Part shown: in pieces, positions 1 through 6,704 of the stretch
Layout of the letters: each line of letters opens with the position of its first letter
Numbering within the stretch: position 1 is the first letter of the stretch
DNA from: an uncultured Oscillibacter sp.
Lineage (GTDB): Bacteria > Bacillota > Clostridia > Oscillospirales > Oscillospiraceae
Reading direction: 5' to 3'
Assembly: GCA_947382875.1 (NCBI GenBank)
Contig: CANDBG010000012.1
Location: 1-53,926, forward strand
Length of the DNA stretch: 53,926 bases
Translations under genes and position numbers: made by a program
Notes under the pieces: model-generated
Told to the model about the DNA's origin: nothing
Seen by the model: only the letters and a program-made list of their open reading frames with translations
The model's database searches: none

Positions 1-219
1 TTGCACCGGCCGGTCCAGCGGGACCAGCCGCGCCCATTGCACCCGTCGGACCGACCGGACCAGCCGCACCCGTCGCGCCGGTTGCACCGGCCGGTCCAGC
101 GGGACCAGCCGCGCCCATTGCACCCGTCGGACCGACTGGACCAGCCGCACCCGTCGCTCCGGTTGCACCGGTCGGTCCAGCGGGACCAACTGCGCCCGTT
201 GCGCCGGTCGCGCCGGTGC
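1..219 (-). repeat. 81-bp tandem repeats encoding nine Gly-X-Y triplets each
   Basis: Positions 1-81 and 82-162 are nearly identical 81-base units (27 residues, nine triplets), and 163-219 is a diverged partial third unit. The repeats lie wholly inside the collagen-like reading frame and keep its phase, so they are an expandable coding repeat, not CRISPR or an intergenic element. Confidence 0.85.
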
Positions 220-535
220 AGCCACAGCACGGACAGCCGCAGCCCGTGCAGCCACAAAGCGCCGTCTCCATCTTTTCCATCAGCAGCCGTTGATTCTGTG
301 AAGACATTTCCAACAGCTCCCGTACGCTTTCGTTTGCCGCTATGATCTCCCCGGCGGTTGCCCCGGAGAGGCTTTGACCGGGCAGAGTTCCCAGAATATG
401 CTGTAAGCCTTCGCCGCCGGCGTTGAGAATGTGGCTGAGACTTAGTTCCTCCAAAGCGATGGAGGCAAGAATCTGATTGACAACCCCTTCCCGCTCCATC
501 GGAGGGGTGTCCAAGGGAAAGCTGGGCATTGACAT
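1..535 (-). CDS. Collagen-like (Gly-X-Y) surface/exosporium-type protein, 3' end outside window
   Basis: Read on the minus strand from an ATG at 535, with AAAGGAG about 13 bases upstream; the frame stays open to the window edge, so the C-terminus is missing. The first ~75 residues are a leader containing [20 protein letters not shown], a pattern typical of the N-termini of clostridial collagen-like proteins. A cysteine-rich stretch follows ([15 protein letters not shown]), then uninterrupted Gly-X-Y triplets rich in GAT, GPA, GPV and GPT. In this family the triplets form a collagen-like triple helix, often on spore exosporium or cell surface (BclA-like). The leader, Cys cluster and triplets are seen directly; spore-surface location is inference. 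The gene is convergent in direction to nothing nearby and diverges from the plus-strand gene at 800. Confidence 0.85.
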   Translation of the reverse strand, partial: MSMPSFPLDTPPMEREGVVNQILASIALEELSLSHILNAGGEGLQHILGTLPGQSLSGATAGEIIAANESVRELLEMSSQNQRLLMEKMETALCGCTGCGCPCCGCTGATGATGAVGPAGPTGATGATGAAGPVGPTGAMGAAGPAGPAGATGATGAAGPVGPTGAMGAAGPAGPAGA

Positions 536-708
536 GAAATTGCAAAACTCCTTTCCGCGGCCTCCCGCCGCGCAGGATACCGCGCAAAAAGCATATATCG
601 AAACGGCTTCCGGACAAACCGGAAGAGGCATTCCCCGGCAGACGGGCGGAAATCCCGTCTGGTGCAGTCTATGCAGTTCCCGTACCGTTTGTGCCGTACC
701 CAAAAACA

Positions 709-750
709 GGACCGCTTTCCAGCGTAATTGCATAAGCTGGAAGGCGGTCC
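709..750 (-). terminator. Strong hairpin, probable minus-strand terminator
   Basis: GGACCGCTTTCCAGC (709-723) pairs with GCTGGAAGGCGGTCC (736-750) with one mismatch across a 12-base loop. Read on the minus strand the stem is followed by TGTTTTTG; on the plus strand it is followed by AAAAAAG. It could also structure the leader of the plus-strand gene at 800. No other gene is visible in 536-799. Confidence 0.5.
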
Positions 751-799
751 AAAAAAGCGGCCTGAAACGGTCGGCGGTGAAGAAAGAAGGAATGTTAAG

Positions 800-1582
800 A
801 TGTACAGCGCACAAAACGGAACGGAAACCGGTCTGCTGCTGGTCACGGCTTCCATGGCGGCGGAGGCGCTGGCCCTCAGCCGATTGGCCTGTGCCGAGGG
901 GGAAGCCCTGCGCCGGTCCGACGCGCCGGAGCTGCAGCAAAGCGGCGGAAAACTCCTGGCAGCCGTCACGCAGGCGCAGCGAGAGCTGAACCGCCATCTG
1001 GAAACGGCTTTGACGGCCTGCGGCTGTGATCCGTACGAAAGGGGCGAACTCCGCCTCACCAGCCGTTATAAAGAATTCTGGTGGGATGGTTCCCAGGCTT
1101 TGCCGTGGAGGCGTACCGCTCAAAAGGGGGCGGGCATCTGGATGGATGCCCCGGAAAGTATCCGTATTTTTCCAGGCAGAACCGGCTGTCTGTCGGTCTC
1201 CATGACCGCGTTTGCCGCCGGTCCGCCGGCAACAGTCTTTCTGCGGCTCGCGGGACCTTGCCAGACAAGCGATATCCCGCTGTTTACGCTGCGTACGCAT
1301 GAGCTGCACAGGTTCCGTCAGAGCGTCCGGCTTCACACACGGACACAGACTTCGGTTTCTCTTGGCGTACGCGGCGCGTTGGGCATCTGCGTGGTCAGGG
1401 CGTCTCTGACCGGAACATTTTCGCCTCTGCCGCCTGACTGCGCAGGAAATCCTCCAGCTGATGCAAGGGCATCGGAGGTTCCGCAAGTGGCCGGGCGGCA
1501 ATCGACAGAAGCAGAATCAGGTTATCATCGCCCGCGATGCGGTTTGAGTGAAGAGTGCCGCAGCAGCGGCAACGGTGAATAA
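800..1582 (+). CDS. Unrecognised protein beside the collagen-like gene
   Basis: The ATG at 800 is preceded by a purine-rich AGAAAGAAGGA tract. The product is about 260 residues. Its first 70 residues form a helical, Ala/Leu/Glu-rich stretch ([20 protein letters not shown]) that loosely recalls the leader of the divergent collagen-like protein, followed by [10 protein letters not shown] and a beta-rich segment up to about residue 215. I do not recognise a family. The last ~60 residues are antisense to the RNHCP gene (1395-1784), are low complexity, and probably reflect a lost stop or frameshift near 1440. Codon choice up to that point looks coding (GC-rich third positions). A surface or spore-coat partner of the collagen-like protein is only a guess from position. 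Confidence 0.5.
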   Translation: MYSAQNGTETGLLLVTASMAAEALALSRLACAEGEALRRSDAPELQQSGGKLLAAVTQAQRELNRHLETALTACGCDPYERGELRLTSRYKEFWWDGSQALPWRRTAQKGAGIWMDAPESIRIFPGRTGCLSVSMTAFAAGPPATVFLRLAGPCQTSDIPLFTLRTHELHRFRQSVRLHTRTQTSVSLGVRGALGICVVRASLTGTFSPLPPDCAGNPPADARASEVPQVAGRQSTEAESGYHRPRCGLSEECRSSGNGE

Positions 1583-1784
1583 TGGCCCATTCGCCGTCCC
1601 GCCGCACCCAGACGCTGATCGGGTCCATAAGACCCCGGCAGGTCGACGCGCGGTCGCCGGGCGCCGCGTCGGCATGAACGCTGGCGAGGCAATGGGGACA
1701 GTGATTGCGCTGACGGGTGCCGTACAGCGGAGGCGGGACGGGTTTGCCGCAGGCCTGACAGGTAAAAAGCGTTTGCGGTTGCAT
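1395..1784 (-). CDS. RNHCP domain-containing protein
   Basis: 129 residues from an ATG at 1784 with TTTGGAGG about 8 bases upstream. It carries the family-defining RNHCP motif within [16 protein letters not shown] near residue 27, an N-terminal CQACG pair, and the later conserved segments [27 protein letters not shown] and NRIAGDDN. The cysteine pairs and histidines suggest zinc binding; the molecular role of RNHCP proteins is not established. The C-terminal part overlaps, on the opposite strand, the tail of the plus-strand frame at 800-1582; this gene is the better supported of the two. Confidence 0.9.
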   Translation of the reverse strand: MQPQTLFTCQACGKPVPPPLYGTRQRNHCPHCLASVHADAAPGDRASTCRGLMDPISVWVRRDGEWAIIHRCRCCGTLHSNRIAGDDNLILLLSIAARPLAEPPMPLHQLEDFLRSQAAEAKMFRSETP

Positions 1785-1820
1785 GATGTAAAACCTCCAA
1801 AAGATGTTGTTCTCTCATCT

Positions 1821-1857
1821 TGGGAGGTCTGATAATATTGATTTGTGCAGACCTCCC
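1821..1857 (-). promoter_or_regulatory. Inverted repeat upstream of the RNHCP gene
   Basis: GGGAGGTCT (1822-1830) and AGACCTCCC (1849-1857) form a perfect 9-bp inverted repeat with an 18-base AT-rich loop, 37 bases upstream of the RNHCP start. It could be a leader hairpin or an operator. A short frame with its own ribosome site lies just upstream (1862-1894). Confidence 0.4.
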
Positions 1858-1861
1858 GGCC

Positions 1862-1894
1862 TTACACATCCGCCGAACGAGAATTGTGTTTCAT
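1862..1894 (-). CDS. Possible 10-residue leader peptide (MKHNSRSADV)
   Basis: AAGGAG sits five bases before an ATG at 1894, giving a ten-residue frame that stops at 1862. It lies between the DegV stop (1935) and the hairpin 1821-1857 preceding the RNHCP gene, an arrangement seen in attenuators. It may equally be a chance frame or the remnant of a lost gene. Confidence 0.25.
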   Translation of the reverse strand: MKHNSRSADV

Positions 1895-1934
1895 AAAATC
1901 TCCTTGTTTTATAGTAAATCGTTTTGTGGTTCTG

Positions 1935-2774
1935 TTACTTGCGCAAAAGAATGATTCCCAGTGTGTTGGGACCGCAATGGGAGAAAATGGTACAGCCCGC
2001 TTTCGTCTCAATGATCTCCTGAAAACGTCCGTCCTCCTGCAAAATTTCCCGAGCAATCCCGGCAAGTTCGTCCCCCTCGCAGGTGTCCACCAGACAGACG
2101 CGGCTGGTATCCAGATCCGTACGATTCCGCAGGCGTTCCCGGACGTAATCCGCAACGACCTTCGCAATCGCCCCGCGATACTTCTTCGTCACCGACATTT
2201 TTCCGCCGATGACCTCCACACAGGGGTGGAGCTTCAGCAGGTTTGCGCCCAGGGCCGTGACGGCGGAACAGCGTCCGCCCTTTTTCATGTAATCCAGACG
2301 GTCCAGAACGAAGCTCGTCTCCACGCGGGAAACCATGGCGTCCAGAAGGTCCAGAATTTCATGGACCGACTTCCCGGCCTCGGCGGCTTCCGCGGCGGCC
2401 AGCACCAACAGGCCATGGCCAATGGTGAGATTTTCCGAATTCACCACGTATACCTCCGGCACTTCCCCCGCGGCGAGCCTGGCGTTTTGGCAGCAGCAGG
2501 AAAAGGATGAACCAATATTGACGTGAATAATGGCGTCGTATTTCTCCGCCAGACGGCGGAAAATATCCTCGTAATCCGCTGTGTTGACCGCGTTGGTGGT
2601 TGTGACTTCCCCGCCTGCGTCCACGTGGGCGGCGATGTCGCCGGTGCGGATGTCCACGCCGTCATGGTACAGCTTTCCCGCCTTGACAACGCCCAGCGGA
2701 AAAACGGTAATGTTATGCTGCTCCAGCAGCCGGGCCGGCAGATCACAGGTGCTGTCGGTGGTAATTTTAATCAT
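1935..2774 (-). CDS. DegV family fatty-acid-binding protein
   Basis: 279 residues from the ATG at 2774 (MIKITTDSTCDLPARLL), chosen because GGAAGGAG lies eight bases upstream; a longer frame to 2912 has no such site. The N-terminal TDSTCDLP, the SSFSCCCQNA segment around residue 88 and the GGRCS motif before residue 170 are characteristic of DegV/FakB proteins, which bind a fatty acid and, as FakB, present it to the kinase FakA for phospholipid synthesis. No FakA is in the window, so use as a FakB is inferred from family only. A second DegV lies at 23366-24205. The gene follows the ABC importer operon by about 150 bases and may be read from its own promoter. Confidence 0.92.
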   Translation of the reverse strand: MIKITTDSTCDLPARLLEQHNITVFPLGVVKAGKLYHDGVDIRTGDIAAHVDAGGEVTTTNAVNTADYEDIFRRLAEKYDAIIHVNIGSSFSCCCQNARLAAGEVPEVYVVNSENLTIGHGLLVLAAAEAAEAGKSVHEILDLLDAMVSRVETSFVLDRLDYMKKGGRCSAVTALGANLLKLHPCVEVIGGKMSVTKKYRGAIAKVVADYVRERLRNRTDLDTSRVCLVDTCEGDELAGIAREILQEDGRFQEIIETKAGCTIFSHCGPNTLGIILLRK

Positions 2775-2924
2775 GAATGCTTCTCCTTCCAATTCACACG
2801 CCCCGCGAAAACTGCCGGGCGGAATGATCGGAAGTATTGTATCATACATCCAACGGAAACGCCAGAGCGGAACCGTCAAAATTCCGCGAAAAAGTTCGGG
2901 AATTTTGACCACGTACTCCGAAAT

Positions 2925-3476
2925 TTACAACCGGATTACCGGGAAGCCTTGTGTGTCGGCGGGGGCGTGGGTTGCCAGCAGAACCGGTTTTTCCTCCGCC
3001 GCCTCCCGGACACACGCCAGACAACGGGCGTGGGATTCTTCGTCCAGACCGGCGAAGGGTTCGTCCAGCGCCAGGGCGTCAGAGGGAACGAGCAGGGCGC
3101 GGGCAAGGGATAGACGCCGTTTCATGCCGCCGGAGTACGCCCGGACGGGCCGCTCGTCGGACAGGTCCAGTCCCAGACGGGCCAGCAGCGCCGCCGCGCC
3201 GGACATGTCCGGACCAAGAACAAACTGCAGATTATTTGCGGCGTTCAGGTGCTCCAGGAGACGCGTCTCCTGGAACGCCGCCCCCCAGCGGGGGACCGTT
3301 TTTACTGTGCCGCTGTCCGGTCGGACAAGCCCAAGAAAGATATGCAGAAGCGTGGACTTGCCTCCGCCGGACGCTGCCATGAGACAGGTGACGCCCCGTC
3401 CGGCGGTGAAGGTGACGTTTTGCAAAACCGGCGTTCCGTTGTACGCCTTGCAGACGTTTACCGCTTGCAGTTCCAT
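2925..3476 (-). CDS. ABC transporter ATP-binding protein (NitT/TauT type)
   Basis: 183 residues, shorter than the usual ~240 for this class. Walker A is AASGGGKST (residues ~34-42, the first Gly replaced by Ala), the signature is YSGGMKRR, Walker B is ALALDEPFAGLD, and the H-loop is ATHAPAD. It lacks the long C-terminal extension of SsuB/TauB. The start at 3476 overlaps the permease stop by 19 bases, so the two are translationally coupled. It would energise the permease encoded at 3458-4252. The substrate is not deducible from the ATPase. Confidence 0.92.
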   Translation of the reverse strand: MELQAVNVCKAYNGTPVLQNVTFTAGRGVTCLMAASGGGKSTLLHIFLGLVRPDSGTVKTVPRWGAAFQETRLLEHLNAANNLQFVLGPDMSGAAALLARLGLDLSDERPVRAYSGGMKRRLSLARALLVPSDALALDEPFAGLDEESHARCLACVREAAEEKPVLLATHAPADTQGFPVIRL

Positions 3477-4252
3477 TCGTCAGCCGCCTTTCCCGCCAGA
3501 CGGTCCGCCGCCAGCAGACACAGCTTTTCCAGCGCAACCGAGAGCGTTACAATGGCCGCCGTCCAGGCAAAGAGGTCCGGCGTGCGAAGGTAGATTTTGG
3601 CGTTATACAGCCGCTCCCCGATGCTGCCGTTCGGAAGGCCGATGACTTCCGCCGCAGCTCCGGCCTTCCAGCAGAGGCCGAGCGCCAGCGACATTGCCGT
3701 GCGGAAATACGGGTAGACCTGGGGAACCCCGATGCCCCACAGCCGCCGCCGGAGCGGTACGTGAAATACGTCGGCCATTTCCAAAAGCTGCCGGTCCATT
3801 TGACGGATACCCTCCAAAACGTTGAGGTACACCGGCGGAAATACCATCAGGGCGGAGATGAAAAATGAAAGGGCGTCCGAATCCAGCCAGACCAGGGCCA
3901 GGATGATAAACGAGGCCACAGGGACCGTCTTGACCGCCAGCACCGCCGGGGCGAGAAATTCCCGTACCCGACGGTTTGCCGCCGCCAGCGACGCCAGAAG
4001 TACGCCAAGAATGCAGGAGAGCAGAAAGCCTCCGAAAATCCGGGCGGTGGAGTGTAGGATGGTACGCCAGAAGTCCAGCGCAGGCAGAAGCTCACAAAGC
4101 CGCAGAGCCGCGCTCACCGGCGGCGCCAGAAGCAGTGAGCCATGCGGGTAAACCGCTGTCAGAAGCATACTGACGCCTTGCCACAGGACAAGCCACACCC
4201 CCACCGCCCAGGGACGCAGGCTGTCTTTTTTACGCGCCGTAGTAGAAGTCAT
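3458..4252 (-). CDS. ABC transporter permease (NitT/TauT/SsuC type)
   Basis: 264 residues from an ATG at 4252 that lies inside the end of the binding-protein gene (stop 4230). About six membrane segments are visible, beginning with AVGVWLVLWQGVSMLL. The EAA-type loop for ATPase contact is around LLEMADVFHVPLRRRLWGIG (residues ~165-184). It belongs to the binding-protein-dependent permeases of the sulfonate, nitrate, taurine or pyrimidine-precursor importers. Upstream is the solute-binding lipoprotein, downstream the ATPase, all overlapping or nearly so. A longer frame extending to 4396 was rejected because it would run antisense-free into the previous coding sequence without a ribosome site. 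Confidence 0.92.
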   Translation of the reverse strand: MTSTTARKKDSLRPWAVGVWLVLWQGVSMLLTAVYPHGSLLLAPPVSAALRLCELLPALDFWRTILHSTARIFGGFLLSCILGVLLASLAAANRRVREFLAPAVLAVKTVPVASFIILALVWLDSDALSFFISALMVFPPVYLNVLEGIRQMDRQLLEMADVFHVPLRRRLWGIGVPQVYPYFRTAMSLALGLCWKAGAAAEVIGLPNGSIGERLYNAKIYLRTPDLFAWTAAIVTLSVALEKLCLLAADRLAGKAADEWNCKR

Positions 4253-5237
4253 GTCCGGGCAGTGCGCCGCCGACAGACTGCGGAAGCGCTTCAAAAAGCG
4301 TTTGCAGGTAGCCGGAAAGCTGAGATTCCATTTCTTCGCCGGAAATGCAGACGATGTTGCAATAAGGCAGCGCCTTTTCCGCAACCGCCGCCTCAATAAT
4401 GCCCAGTTCTCCGATGCGGAATGCGGCGTCCGCCGGGTTGGCGTTCACCCAGGCCACCGAGTCCGCGTAGTCGTTCAGGAGGATTTCCACCGCCTCCGGA
4501 TGTTCCTCCGCAAAGCTCTTGCGGATGGCCGCAACACCCGTAATCATGGCGGAACCGTTATCCAGGCTCTGCCATTCTTCCGTGAGGTCCAGAGCAACCC
4601 GCAGGGTATCCTGTTTCGTTTGGGCGACGGTGACAAAGGGCTGGGGCAGCAGCGCCGCAGAAGCCGTACCCGCCGCCAGAGCCGCCACGCACTCCGCGTG
4701 TTCGCTTTTCCAGTCGATGGTTACATCGGTATCCGGATCCAGACCGTTCTGCTGAAGCAGGTAGCGCAGGCCAAACTCCGGCGTGGACCCTTTGCCGGCG
4801 GCGACGATGGTTTTTCCGGCCAGGTCGGCCATGGAGTGAATGGCATCTCCGTTTTCGACGATATAAAGAACGCCCAGGGTGTTCACCGCCAGACAGAGAA
4901 CTTCGCCCTCCGTCTGGTTGTACAGCACAGACGCCAGATTTGCCGGGACGCAGACAACATCCAGGTCGCCTTTTATAAACGCCGGAGTCAGCTCGTCGGC
5001 GGAACCGGCCAAGGTGAGTTCATAGGCTTCCATTCCGTCCAGATTGACCATTCCCATTGCCGTGGGGCCTTTCAGCGCGCCAATGCGGACGGTCACAGAT
5101 TCCGGAACCGGTTCTTCCGCCGGGGGTGTTTCCGGCTCCTGTACGTCAGCCGGTTCCTCCGGAGACGCTGGCGTCTGGCCGCAGGCGGCCAAGGACAAAA
5201 TCAGCAGCAGTGCAAGTAAATGTTTCCAGAATTTCAC
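4230..5237 (-). CDS. ABC transporter substrate-binding lipoprotein (NMT1/NrtA-like)
   Basis: 335 residues if started at the GTG at 5237 (VKFWKHLLALLL), which has ACGAGG ten bases upstream; TTG at 5243 or 5261 are alternatives. The N-terminus is a lipoprotein signal ending LSLAAC, followed by a Pro/Glu-rich spacer. The body has the ABC_NMT1 pattern: VRIGALKGPTAMGMV near residue 55, GDLDVVCVPANLA, and AGKTIVAAGKGSTPE. This class carries nitrate, sulfonates, thiamine precursors or other small molecules; the ligand cannot be named here. It is the second gene of an operon that begins with a TM1266-type regulator (26 bases upstream). Confidence 0.9.
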   Translation of the reverse strand: MKFWKHLLALLLILSLAACGQTPASPEEPADVQEPETPPAEEPVPESVTVRIGALKGPTAMGMVNLDGMEAYELTLAGSADELTPAFIKGDLDVVCVPANLASVLYNQTEGEVLCLAVNTLGVLYIVENGDAIHSMADLAGKTIVAAGKGSTPEFGLRYLLQQNGLDPDTDVTIDWKSEHAECVAALAAGTASAALLPQPFVTVAQTKQDTLRVALDLTEEWQSLDNGSAMITGVAAIRKSFAEEHPEAVEILLNDYADSVAWVNANPADAAFRIGELGIIEAAVAEKALPYCNIVCISGEEMESQLSGYLQTLFEALPQSVGGALPGHDFYYGA

Positions 5238-5263
5238 AATCAATGAACCTCGTTTCTCCAAAG

Positions 5264-5521
5264 TTATTTCGTATCTTCCTGGGGTGCGTAGACGGTTTTG
5301 GCCGTAATCCCTTCCAGGCGGCCGATTTTGCCCGAAAGGGCGGAAATACGGTTTGCCGGAGCTTGCAGGGCAACGCTGATGATACGGAACCCCTGCTCCC
5401 GGCAGGGAATGCCCATACGGCCCAGCACACAGTCTTCGTACTCGTGCAGCAATTCATTCAGCGCCGCAATTGACGCCGCTTCCCGCACGATAATTGCCAA
5501 AACAGCAATTCGGGTTTCCAT
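5264..5521 (-). CDS. TM1266-family putative iron-only hydrogenase system regulator
   Basis: 85 residues from an ATG at 5521 with an ideal AAAGGAGG. It matches the small ferredoxin-fold TM1266 family: METRIAVLAIIV start, LNELLHEYEDCVLGRMGIP, IISVALQAPANRISALSGKIG and the closing TAKTVY. Such proteins resemble NikR C-terminal/ACT-like domains and are usually found near [FeFe]-hydrogenase maturation genes, which are absent here. Instead it leads an operon with an ABC importer, suggesting the importer serves hydrogenase or metal-cofactor metabolism. That link is inference from position. Confidence 0.9.
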   Translation of the reverse strand: METRIAVLAIIVREAASIAALNELLHEYEDCVLGRMGIPCREQGFRIISVALQAPANRISALSGKIGRLEGITAKTVYAPQEDTK

Positions 5522-5552
5522 ACTTGGGTACCTCCTTTCCTGAAAAATACAA

Positions 5553-5618
5553 TCAAAACAACCCCTGCCATCCGGCAGAGGCTGCAGCCGTGAACCGCAC
5601 AGGAATTTCCATGCGCAT
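5553..5618 (-). CDS. Possible 21-residue upstream ORF
   Basis: AGAGAGGAGG precedes an ATG at 5618 by about three to nine bases (two in-frame ATGs), giving MRMEIPVRFTAAASAGWQGLF and a TGA at 5553, 32 bases before the TM1266-type gene. Good ribosome site and position suggest a leader peptide for the operon; the sequence has no recognised family, so it may be chance. Confidence 0.3.
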   Translation of the reverse strand: MRMEIPVRFTAAASAGWQGLF

Positions 5619-5730
5619 TTGCCTCCTCTCTTCCGGCGTGGAACAAAGCCTTGCCGTCAGTGCAGCGGACGTTTTTCTGTGAGAATCCGCGGACCGGTCA
5701 GACATTCTTTCCGGCGGCGGTTTGTGTTTG

Positions 5731-6069
5731 TCAGACTTCTTTGATTACGGTCAAAAGCATTTTGAAGGGCGTAATCGCGTGGAGGGCGCAGGGAACGCCC
5801 GCAGGCAGAACAATGGCATGACCAGCCGTCACCCAATGGACCGTGCCGTCAATGGTGACTTCAGCTTCGCCGTCGAGGACGTGCGCCATGGCGTCTCCGG
5901 GCGCAGCGCGGGCGCTGAGGCCCTCCCCGGCGTCAAAGGCGAGGAGCGTCAGGCTGGCGTCGGGACGCCGCGTCAGGGACTTGCAGACCACTTTGCCCGT
6001 TTCATATTCCACTTCCTCCGTCAGACTGAGTACCCTGCCATGAGGAATATTTTGAATCAAGTCTTCCAT
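5731..6069 (-). CDS. Cupin domain-containing protein
   Basis: 112 residues from an ATG at 6069 with AAAGGAG upstream. A single conserved beta-barrel cupin is indicated by RPDASLTLLAFDAGEGLS, the turn HVLDGEAEVTIDG (residues ~64-76) and LPAGVPCALHA (residues ~88-98). Only one clear metal-site histidine of motif 1 is kept, with His again in motif 2, so metal binding is uncertain. Small single-domain cupins of this size are usually binding or unknown-function proteins. It is followed on the same strand by nothing for 200 bases and preceded 22 bases upstream by the membrane protein gene, with which it is probably co-transcribed from the promoter at 6600-6628. Confidence 0.88.
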   Translation of the reverse strand: MEDLIQNIPHGRVLSLTEEVEYETGKVVCKSLTRRPDASLTLLAFDAGEGLSARAAPGDAMAHVLDGEAEVTIDGTVHWVTAGHAIVLPAGVPCALHAITPFKMLLTVIKEV

Positions 6070-6091
6070 ATGAATCTCCTTTGGAGACGTT

Positions 6092-6535
6092 TTATTTCTT
6101 GCGGGATTTCCAAAAGCTGTAAACAACTCCGGCAACCGACAGGAACAGCATACACAGCCAAAAGATGCCTTTGCGGTTTGACGAATGCAGAAAAAACACA
6201 AACGTCAGGCCGCCCGACGCAAGCGCAAAAAACAAAAGAAGCAGTACCTCAAGCCGGCGGGCTTGTGTTTGACTTCGGGCGAAGCAGCCAATCAGGAAGG
6301 TCCCGAAAAAGCTGACGGTCAGCACGCCGGTCAGGGAGATTTGGTTTAATATTTGCAATGTGTAGCTTTGCAATTCATAGACATTGAGAATTCCGGCGTC
6401 GCGCACCTGGTTATAGTCTTGAATGATTATCCATAAATACAAAAGCTGCAAAAGGCCCGCAGCGAAAACGAACCATTTGTGCCTTGGACGCTTCCAGTAG
6501 ACGAAATCCGCACGCTTTTCCTCTGAATGACGCAT
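6092..6535 (-). CDS. Small membrane protein, four predicted helices, unknown
   Basis: 147 residues from the ATG at 6535 (MRHSEEKRADFVYW), preceded by AGGAG; a longer frame to 6703 crosses the divergent promoters and was rejected. Hydrophobic segments are WFVFAAGLLQLLYLWIII, LTGVLTVSFFGTFLIGCF, VLLLLFFALASGGLTFVFF and IFWLCMLFLSVAGVVYSF, ending in a basic RKK tail. No family recognised. It probably forms an operon with the downstream cupin gene. Confidence 0.75.
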   Translation of the reverse strand: MRHSEEKRADFVYWKRPRHKWFVFAAGLLQLLYLWIIIQDYNQVRDAGILNVYELQSYTLQILNQISLTGVLTVSFFGTFLIGCFARSQTQARRLEVLLLLFFALASGGLTFVFFLHSSNRKGIFWLCMLFLSVAGVVYSFWKSRKK

Positions 6536-6599
6536 CGTTTTTCTCCTGTTCACTCCGCAGATAAAAGCCCCTTCGCATTTTTCAAAAAGAATACTCTTT

Positions 6600-6628
6600 A
6601 TTATAGCAGGAGTTTTTGGAAAGAACAA
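6600..6628 (-). promoter_or_regulatory. Sigma-A type promoter for 6535 (minus)
   Basis: On the minus strand TTGTTC (6623-6628) and TATAAT (6600-6605) are separated by 17 bases, 65 bases upstream of the membrane protein start. It is back to back with the plus-strand promoter at 6639-6667. Confidence 0.6.
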
Positions 6629-6638
6629 GAAAAAAAGA

Positions 6639-6667
6639 TTGATTCTTTTTTCACAACAGACTATAAT
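6639..6667 (+). promoter_or_regulatory. Sigma-A type promoter for DUF1576 gene
   Basis: TTGATT (6639-6644) and TATAAT (6662-6667) with a 17-base spacer, 37 bases before the TTG start at 6705. The two divergent -35 regions are only ten bases apart, so they may compete or share control. Confidence 0.7.
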
Positions 6668-6704
6668 AAAATAAACAAATCGTATCGGCGGGAGATGATG
6701 CAAT

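Noticed and set aside
1-219. Possible CRISPR array
   Set aside because: The repeats are contiguous with no spacers and remain in frame with a collagen-like protein.
1-345. Plus-strand frame rich in [15 protein letters not shown] repeats
   Set aside because: It is the antisense of the Gly-X-Y repeats; the minus strand has a proper start, ribosome site and a known protein class.
442-1059. 205-residue minus frame
   Set aside because: Runs over the start of the collagen-like gene and antisense to 800-1582, with basic, unfamiliar composition and no ribosome site.
2581-3645. 354-residue plus frame
   Set aside because: Antisense to DegV and the ABC ATPase, Arg/Ser/Pro-rich composition typical of shadow frames.
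4251-5219. 322-residue plus frame
   Set aside because: Antisense to the binding lipoprotein gene; no motif.
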